A stretch of DNA of 11,529 bases, from contig CAYVWB010000106.1 of assembly GCA_964455395.1 (NCBI GenBank), forward strand, positions 1 to 11,529, in the 5' to 3' direction. The notes under the pieces were generated by a model. The model was given only the letters and a program-made list of their open reading frames with translations, ran no database searches and was not told the DNA's origin. The position numbers and the translations under genes were made by a program. This document shows, piece after piece, positions 6,948 to 11,529 of this stretch (position 1 is the stretch's first letter; each line of letters starts with the position of its first letter). This DNA comes from CAYVWB01 sp964455395. Its GTDB lineage: Bacteria > Desulfobacterota > Desulfovibrionia > Desulfovibrionales > Desulfovibrionaceae.

Positions 6948-8956
6948 TTCGCGGGGGCCCAGGTGAGGGCGCCCAGTCTGGTTTCGGATTCGGGAAGGAT
7001 ATAGAGCACCATGGAGGGCGGGTAGATGCGGTCCACGATGGAAGGCGGCGGCGCTTCGTTGCGAGGGGCGTCGATCAGCATCCAGTCCAACGCAGGTGCG
7101 GACTCGGCGGAACCCAACGCCTCCAGAAACGCAGGCGGAGCGATGAGCGCCGTCGCCAGGCCACGGCTGCGCACCAGTTCCAGAGCCGAGTTGGTGAGCG
7201 AGTCGTACGATTCACCGCGCAGCTGCAAGGCCACGCCTTCGAGGGCGCGCACCGAGCCCAGGCGCTCCGCCACGCGGTTCAGTTGCGTGTCCAGGCCGGC
7301 GCGTACGAGATCTTCCTGCGTGACCTGCAGATAGAGCCGCACGCCCGAGGCTGCCGCGCGCAGGAAAATGCTGCGTTCATCCGGACCGAAATCCTCCTCG
7401 GTCAGCAGCGCTGCGGGCAGCGCGACATGGGTCACGTCCCTGAGCAGGGGCGGCGTCAGCAGCCCGGGGTCCTCCGCCAGCAACCAGCGCTCGGGCAAGG
7501 GGGCGGCGGTGAAGTCCTCGAAGGAGACCACGGCCGGCGCCGTCTCCGCGAGCAGTCCCAGAGCCACGCCGCCGCGAGGCCCGAAGCTCGAGGCAGGCAC
7601 GGGGTGTCTGGCGATGGGTTCGCCGTCGGCTTCCAGAGTCAGACGATCGCCCTTGACGGTGAGCTGCACCGAGCGGGGGATGGCGCCGTTCCAGGCGCCG
7701 TTGAAGAGGGTCTCCAACCGGGGCCCGCGTTGCTCTTGGGCCACCACCCGGTCGTTGCTGAAGGCGACGCGCAACCAGGATTCCTCGGCGCGGTACTTGA
7801 GATAGACGAGGTGCGCTTTGGCGCCGCCAGCCAAGGGCGGTCGGTTGAATTCCAGTTCGAGGTCGCGCCACCCTTCGGCGCCGCGGAGCCACGCCAGGGC
7901 CTCGGCTTGGGTGGGTCCCTCCCCTGCGTCCTGGTCCGGTTGTGGCTGAGCGGGGACGGCGGTGACGACGACGTCGCCCTCGCGCACGGTGACGAGCCCC
8001 AGCCGCGGCCGCCACGCTTCGGCCTCGGGGTCCGTTTCCGCGGTGTAGGGATCGGCGCGGGGCCAGGCGTGTTCCAGGGCGTCCAGCAGCTCCTGAGCGG
8101 ACCAGTGCGCTGGCACGGTGAGCCGCGTGAGGGCGTATGGCGACGCGAACCGGCTGTTGAACGACGAGCCTTCCAGGGTGAAGGCGAGGCCGTGATCCGC
8201 CTGGATGAGCGCGCGAGTCAGGCGGTCCACCTCATCCGGAAGGGCCACGCCGACGGTGTTTGCGGGGTAGGCGCTGTATGCCGTGGGCGGGGAGTCCGTC
8301 ACGTCCTTGATGGCTTCGTAGGCTTGCTGGAAGTCCTCGCGCAGTCGCTGTTCATAGTCGGCGAAGCTTTCATAGCGTGCTTCGTCCGGAAGCCAGGCTG
8401 GTCCTTCCAGCAGGAGCCGCGGTCCGCCCTGGGAGTCTTGTCCGGCGTCCGCGGTGGCGTAGCCCAGGCTGTTGACGTCCCAGTGGGCGTTTTCGGCCAC
8501 GCGTCGCACTTCATGAGCGCGCAGAAAGGTGCGGCTCCACCAGTCCCAGTCGCCGGGTCGCACGTACATGGAGGCGTGCATGCCCAGCTCGCTGAGGATG
8601 GGTTGGCTGAAGAGAAAGCTGTCCTTCCTGCCGCCTTCGAACATGATGTAGAGGGCTTTCTCGGGAAGGGGGCGTTCGCCGCGCAGAAAGCTGACGAGGT
8701 CGTGTGTGTGGACGGTGCGATAGCCGGCGTCGCGCAGGGCCTGAAGCTGTTCGCGCAGCTGCTCCCGGGAGACGGCCTGGACCGAGTCCGTACGGCTTAT
8801 CCCACCATAGGCGATGGCCTGGAACCCTTCCCATTGCGACCAGGAGGCCGGGTCCCGCACAGGCTCCGTATCGTGAATGATGAAAAGCTGATAGAGCAGA
8901 TAGCCGGCCGCCAGCACCACGACCCACTGCACGCCAACGCGGAGAAAGCGTTTCAT
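6944..8956 (-). CDS. Membrane-anchored PgaB-like protein with degenerate deacetylase domain
   Basis: 670 residues; the ATG overlaps the glycosyltransferase stop (ATGA), so translation is probably coupled. Residues 8-27 form an uncleaved signal anchor; the rest should be periplasmic. Residues about 45-290 follow the polysaccharide deacetylase (CE4) fold. There is a first strand GFQAIAYGG, a Q-L-R-E-Q-L-Q-A-L-R-D-A-G-Y helix, and IMFEGGRKD (104-112) in place of TFDDG..D. AHWDVNSLG (157-165) stands where the metal His pair should be, SAYPANTVG (228-236) stands for YPYG, and a terminal AFT...L-T-R-L-T-V strand follows. A long insertion after the His region and the FADYEQRLREDFQQAYEAI helix (198-216) are PgaB-like. 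With Asp-Asp changed to Glu-Gly and the His motif lost, hydrolysis is unlikely. Residues about 365-485 look like a concanavalin A-type jelly roll (VQLTVKGDRLTLEADG, 430-445). The last 185 residues are an alpha/beta domain that I cannot place. Role inferred: polymer binding or guiding between synthase and exporter. Confidence 0.8.
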   Translation of the reverse strand: MKRFLRVGVQWVVVLAAGYLLYQLFIIHDTEPVRDPASWSQWEGFQAIAYGGISRTDSVQAVSREQLREQLQALRDAGYRTVHTHDLVSFLRGERPLPEKALYIMFEGGRKDSFLFSQPILSELGMHASMYVRPGDWDWWSRTFLRAHEVRRVAENAHWDVNSLGYATADAGQDSQGGPRLLLEGPAWLPDEARYESFADYEQRLREDFQQAYEAIKDVTDSPPTAYSAYPANTVGVALPDEVDRLTRALIQADHGLAFTLEGSSFNSRFASPYALTRLTVPAHWSAQELLDALEHAWPRADPYTAETDPEAEAWRPRLGLVTVREGDVVVTAVPAQPQPDQDAGEGPTQAEALAWLRGAEGWRDLELEFNRPPLAGGAKAHLVYLKYRAEESWLRVAFSNDRVVAQEQRGPRLETLFNGAWNGAIPRSVQLTVKGDRLTLEADGEPIARHPVPASSFGPRGGVALGLLAETAPAVVSFEDFTAAPLPERWLLAEDPGLLTPPLLRDVTHVALPAALLTEEDFGPDERSIFLRAAASGVRLYLQVTQEDLVRAGLDTQLNRVAERLGSVRALEGVALQLRGESYDSLTNSALELVRSRGLATALIAPPAFLEALGSAESAPALDWMLIDAPRNEAPPPSIVDRIYPPSMVLYILPESETRLGALTWAPAK

Positions 8957-10623
8957 GAGGAAATCTCTTGAGTTTCGGTGGAGACGCGGCGTTTGCCCCA
9001 GTCCTCCGCCAGCATGGTGAACGCCGCCTGCGGAAGCATGACGAAGAGCATGACGAGATAGAAGAAACTGAAGGGGATGCCGTACAGCCAGAGCTTGGAG
9101 CGGTTGATGAGCAGATACGAGGACGCCATGAGCGCAGCCATCAACAAGATGCCCGCCAGATAGAGCAGAGGCAGCGCGTCATAGACCAGCGGCTCCAGAA
9201 TGAACGCCCGCAGCACCACCAGCGGCGCCAACAATGGCAAGATGATTCCCAGATAATAGGAGATGGCCATGAAGGGCTCCTTGCGCCACATGAACCGACA
9301 CCCGATGAGGCTTTCCAGCAGCCAGGAACGCATCCAACGCATCTGCTGACTGTAGAAGTGGCGATACGAAGAGGGCGCGATGGTGGAGCACGTGGCCGTA
9401 TGCTGGTACGCCAACCGGTTGTGACGCAACACCATGTTGGTCAGGGCGCGGTCGTCCGCCAGGGTGGCCCTAAAGCCCAGCACGCGCTGGTTCACCCATG
9501 CGTCCATGTGCGGAAGGATGGCTTGCTTGCGATAGACGGAAAGCGGTCCGGAGAGGCACGTCACCGCTTCGAAGAGGCCTTCCGCCGCCTTGAAGACGCG
9601 GAACATGATGAAGTAGTGCACAGCCTGCATCTTCGTCAGGAAATTCGTCCACTTGTTCTCCACGGTGCAGAAACCGCAGACGCCAGCCATGGAGTCGTCC
9701 TGCAGGGGCTGCACGAGCTGGCGGATGGCGTCCGGCGCGAGGAAGCTGTCCGAATCCACCATCACCACCAGGTCGTGACGGGCGGCCAGCACGCCAGCGC
9801 GCAAGGCCTCGCGTTTGCCGCGGTTGCTCTCGAAGTGGATGACCTCGTAGTCCGCGCCGTTCTCTTTCATGATCGCTTTGAGCGAGTCCAGCGCTTCTGC
9901 CGAGCCGTCCGTGCTGCCGTCGTTGACAGCGATGACCTGGATGCGCTCCGTGGGGTAGTCTTGATCGAAACAGAGCCGCACGGTGCGCGCCACGAAATCC
10001 TGCTCGTTATAACAGGGCACGATGATGCTGACTGGCGGCGTGAACTCCGGATTCACCGGCGTGGGTCGGTAGAGAGCGGCGAAGAGAAAGCGTGTGGCGA
10101 GCATGCCCGCCACGCAGAGACCGTAGAGAAAGATCGGCGCATCGAACCAGAAGTAGAAGACGTTATCCAGCTTGATGAGACTGATGGCGGCGATGGCGGC
10201 GCAGAGCAGCAACAGCGCGTACACCTCCAGCCGACGCCAGCGCCGTTTCCGGAAATATTTCTCCAGCGAGCGTTCGAACTTGAAGGCTGTGGCGTTGTTC
10301 TTTTCATCCTTGCGCACGGCCGTGGCCGGAAGCTTCACTGCGGACTCGTAGCCCTCGGGCATGACGCCCGGCGGCAGCGAGAACTCCAACTCGTAACGTT
10401 GGCCAATGGTGAAATCCAGGCCGTGGATGCTCAACCCCGTGGTGGAGATGTCGTCCACGTCAGCCATGGCGCAGGTGTGTTCGCCGCCCGGCCCGCACAG
10501 AGTGATGATGACGTGCTGCGATGCAGTGAATCGGTCCGCCACACGGCGGTCGCCGTTGTGTACTGGCGCGTGAGGGAAGAGTCGCCGGTCCTGCAACTTG
10601 CGGGGAAAGACTTCCTTTTGCAC
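8953..10623 (-). CDS. PilZ-fused family 2 glycosyltransferase (c-di-GMP-controlled polysaccharide synthase, PgaC-like)
   Basis: 556 residues from GTG 10623, chosen because GGAG lies five bases upstream; the longer in-frame start GTG 10653 has no ribosome binding site. Residues about 26-125 are a PilZ domain with both c-di-GMP signatures: RVADR (27-31, RxxxR) and DISTTG (58-63, DxSxxG). Two membrane segments follow (about 134-151 and 156-185). The GT-A domain carries NDGSTDGS (234-241), DSD (290-292, DxD for the metal-UDP-sugar), ADD (389-391, at the catalytic-base position) and QQMRW (426-430, the QxxRW motif of processive synthases). Three membrane segments close the protein (about 453-476, 480-505, 511-539). 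All key residues are present, so it should be an active processive synthase that couples polymerisation to translocation across the inner membrane. BcsA has PilZ at the C-terminus and PgaC relies on PgaD; here PilZ is N-terminal and no PgaD gene is seen. The polymer is not fixed by sequence; poly-GlcNAc or a relative is my guess from the neighbours. Confidence 0.9.
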   Translation of the reverse strand: MQKEVFPRKLQDRRLFPHAPVHNGDRRVADRFTASQHVIITLCGPGGEHTCAMADVDDISTTGLSIHGLDFTIGQRYELEFSLPPGVMPEGYESAVKLPATAVRKDEKNNATAFKFERSLEKYFRKRRWRRLEVYALLLLCAAIAAISLIKLDNVFYFWFDAPIFLYGLCVAGMLATRFLFAALYRPTPVNPEFTPPVSIIVPCYNEQDFVARTVRLCFDQDYPTERIQVIAVNDGSTDGSAEALDSLKAIMKENGADYEVIHFESNRGKREALRAGVLAARHDLVVMVDSDSFLAPDAIRQLVQPLQDDSMAGVCGFCTVENKWTNFLTKMQAVHYFIMFRVFKAAEGLFEAVTCLSGPLSVYRKQAILPHMDAWVNQRVLGFRATLADDRALTNMVLRHNRLAYQHTATCSTIAPSSYRHFYSQQMRWMRSWLLESLIGCRFMWRKEPFMAISYYLGIILPLLAPLVVLRAFILEPLVYDALPLLYLAGILLMAALMASSYLLINRSKLWLYGIPFSFFYLVMLFVMLPQAAFTMLAEDWGKRRVSTETQEISS

Positions 10624-10628
10624 GAAAG

Positions 10629-10632
10629 CTCC
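10629..10632 (-). promoter_or_regulatory. Ribosome binding site favouring start 10623 of the synthase
   Basis: GGAG on the minus strand, five bases before the GTG at 10623. No similar signal precedes GTG 10653, so the shorter protein is preferred. Confidence 0.4.
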
Positions 10633-10672
10633 AACGTCTAGAGGTCGATACACGTGATGACTTCGAAGCTTT

Positions 10673-10703
10673 ACTATGTCATTTCATGAGCGATGTCTAT
10701 CAA
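10673..10703 (-). promoter_or_regulatory. Candidate promoter of the exopolysaccharide operon
   Basis: On the minus strand TTGATA (10703-10698) and CATAGT (10678-10673) are separated by 19 bases. An A-rich stretch (ACAAAAAATC, about 10721-10712) lies just upstream and could act as an UP element. Match and spacing are imperfect, so this is only the best local candidate in the AT-rich DNA before the operon. Confidence 0.25.
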
Positions 10704-11266
10704 CAATACTGATTTTTTGTCCTCCGCATGATGAATCTGGCTTCACTTCGGCGACACTCCATGGAAACGCACTCCAACGCACTGTACGCAAGACTCGTAA
10801 CGACATGGCCTTTGTCGCTATCACAAGGAAAGTCGAACGCGTAACATCATCTGAAGTACGTATGCAGTCGCACAACTAGATATGCAGGAAACATGCTGTT
10901 CGGATGCGCAACACACCGGCAGGACACCTTGCCGTCTGACGCGCATGCAGAACCCATTTCATCCCATGCGCCCGATCCGTTACGGCGCAACGATGCCCCC
11001 CCTTCTGGTTCTTGACGGATATTGCGTGTCGCCCATCGCATCATGTCCCGATTGAGGACAATGTGCATCGATGGCAGCCGCCGCGGGTCCTTCTCGCCCT
11101 TCTTGCGCCGCGCTCGTCTCCGAGCAGGTCTCGCATGGTTGGCTCGGACGTGTCCCGCATAAAGACCAGGAGACAGGAAGAGGAAAAGGACCTGATGATC
11201 TCCATGAGTCAGTGGGGGATCAAAGTAAGAATACTTGGAGCGAAGCCAACTTCAGCGTCATGAAAA

Positions 11267-11285
11267 ACAACCATGGTGTGGTTGT
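11267..11285. repeat. Short inverted repeat upstream of the ATPase fragment
   Basis: ACAACCA (11267-11273) and TGGTTGT (11279-11285) form seven-base arms around a five-base spacer, about 30 bases before the ATG at 11318. It could be an operator or a leader hairpin; it has no T-tract, so it is not a typical terminator. Confidence 0.4.
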
Positions 11286-11317
11286 CATTCAACCAATACG
11301 TGGTGCATGTTCATCCC

Positions 11318-11529
11318 ATGTTTGCTCGCAACCTACGCTTCTTACTCCAAGAAGCCCTTGGGGATACCCCTGTCATCTTCATCAAAAGCGCGCGCCAGGC
11401 GGGCAAAACCCATTGGTTCGTGATCTGTTGGACGACGGCCGTCGCTATGTCACCCTGGACAACGCCACCTCGCTGGCCGCGGCGCAGTCTGCTCCGGATG
11501 GTTTCGTCGCCGGCTTGCCGCACGGCGTC
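11318..11529 (+). pseudogene. Frameshifted 5' end of a DUF4143-type AAA+ ATPase
   Basis: ATG 11318 starts MFARNLRFLLQEALGDTPVI and reaches SARQAGKT (codons 24-31, to 11410), the Walker A region of the bacterial/archaeal ATPase family with a C-terminal DUF4143 domain (usual form GARQxGKxxL). The reading then moves by one base. From TTG at 11413 a different frame encodes LVRDLLDDGRRYVTLDNATS and continues with LAAAQSAPDGFVAGLP to the window edge, exactly the next conserved part of the family (RYVTLDD..LAAAQ-DP-GFL). One base seems to be missing near 11411-11412. The first Gly of Walker A is Ser here, which also suggests decay. No good ribosome binding site precedes the ATG. These ATPases are common accessory genes of uncertain function. 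A sequencing error could mimic the frameshift. The gene is also cut by the window end. Confidence 0.7.

Larger units (their letters stand above)
10654..11317. other. AT-richer intergenic region without a recognisable gene
   Basis: About 660 bases between the operon start and the ATPase fragment. The first 200 bases especially have clearly lower GC than the genes. Open frames here are short (up to about 80 codons) and none shows a family, a strong ribosome binding site with GC-biased codons, or a transposase motif. A purine-rich stretch (about 11162-11191) precedes a 22-codon frame that I do not consider a gene. No tRNA, CRISPR or insertion sequence ends were seen. Confidence 0.5.

Noticed and set aside
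10684..10879. Overlapping small frames on both strands just upstream of the operon
   Set aside because: No ribosome binding site, no codon bias and no domain; they lie in the AT-rich promoter region.
10983..11040. Minus-strand peptide segment resembling the ParA-type NQKGG motif
   Set aside because: It is followed by a stop within a few codons, lacks the GKTT part and has no conserved surroundings; taken as chance.
11196..11263. 22-codon plus-strand frame starting MISMSQWG after a purine-rich stretch
   Set aside because: The Shine-Dalgarno spacing is poor, there is no recognisable feature, and codon use is unlike the neighbouring genes.
10958..11320. 11-bp direct repeat TTCATCCCATG at 10958-10968 and 11310-11320
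   Set aside because: Too short to be an attachment site or insertion duplication without flanking mobile-element genes; probably chance.

Overview
The window is high-GC DNA (roughly 60-65 % G+C by eye over the main genes) from a Gram-negative bacterium, probably a proteobacterium. The evidence is an outer-membrane beta-barrel protein with a terminal Phe, periplasmic TPR repeats, a PilZ (cyclic di-GMP) domain and bacterial -35/-10 and Shine-Dalgarno signals. I cannot name the species.

The core is a leftward (minus-strand) three-gene operon with 4-base overlapping stop/start codons, and it looks like an exopolysaccharide synthesis and secretion machine. In order of transcription it encodes (1) an inner-membrane family 2 glycosyltransferase with an N-terminal PilZ domain (8953-10623); (2) a membrane-anchored protein with a PgaB/NodB-like deacetylase fold whose catalytic residues are lost, a probable jelly-roll carbohydrate-binding region and an unassigned C-terminal domain (6944-8956); and (3) a giant 1624-residue TPR/beta-barrel protein, PgaA/PelB-like, that carries a second inactive deacetylase-like domain between its TPRs and its barrel (2073-6947). 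Facing the operon and only 26 bp from its end is a rightward gene for a secreted GH18 (YaaH/SleL-type) glycoside hydrolase with its catalytic Glu intact (967-2046). The set has the logic of PNAG-type systems (c-di-GMP-gated synthase, periplasmic processing protein, hydrolase, TPR porin). However, the deacetylase activity seems to be gone and the hydrolase is a separate protein.

Left flank (1-966): mostly intergenic. It holds a degenerate 10-11 bp tandem repeat (74-146), a minus-strand promoter-like site with a possible start of a leftward gene that leaves the window, and a 29-codon minus-strand ORF (395-484) with a good Shine-Dalgarno. That ORF would make an extremely Lys-rich amphipathic KKL-repeat peptide. 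A perfect 16-bp palindrome lies directly before its ribosome binding site. A sigma70-like promoter (TATGAT -10) precedes the GH18 gene.

Right flank (10654-11529): about 660 bp of visibly more AT-rich DNA without a recognisable gene, probably holding the operon promoter. It is followed by the 5' end of a frameshifted AAA+ ATPase of the DUF4143 family that runs off the window edge.

Working model (inference): c-di-GMP binds the PilZ domain and switches on polymer synthesis. The two inactive deacetylase-like domains bind or guide the polymer through the periplasm, the barrel exports it, and the GH18 enzyme trims or releases it.
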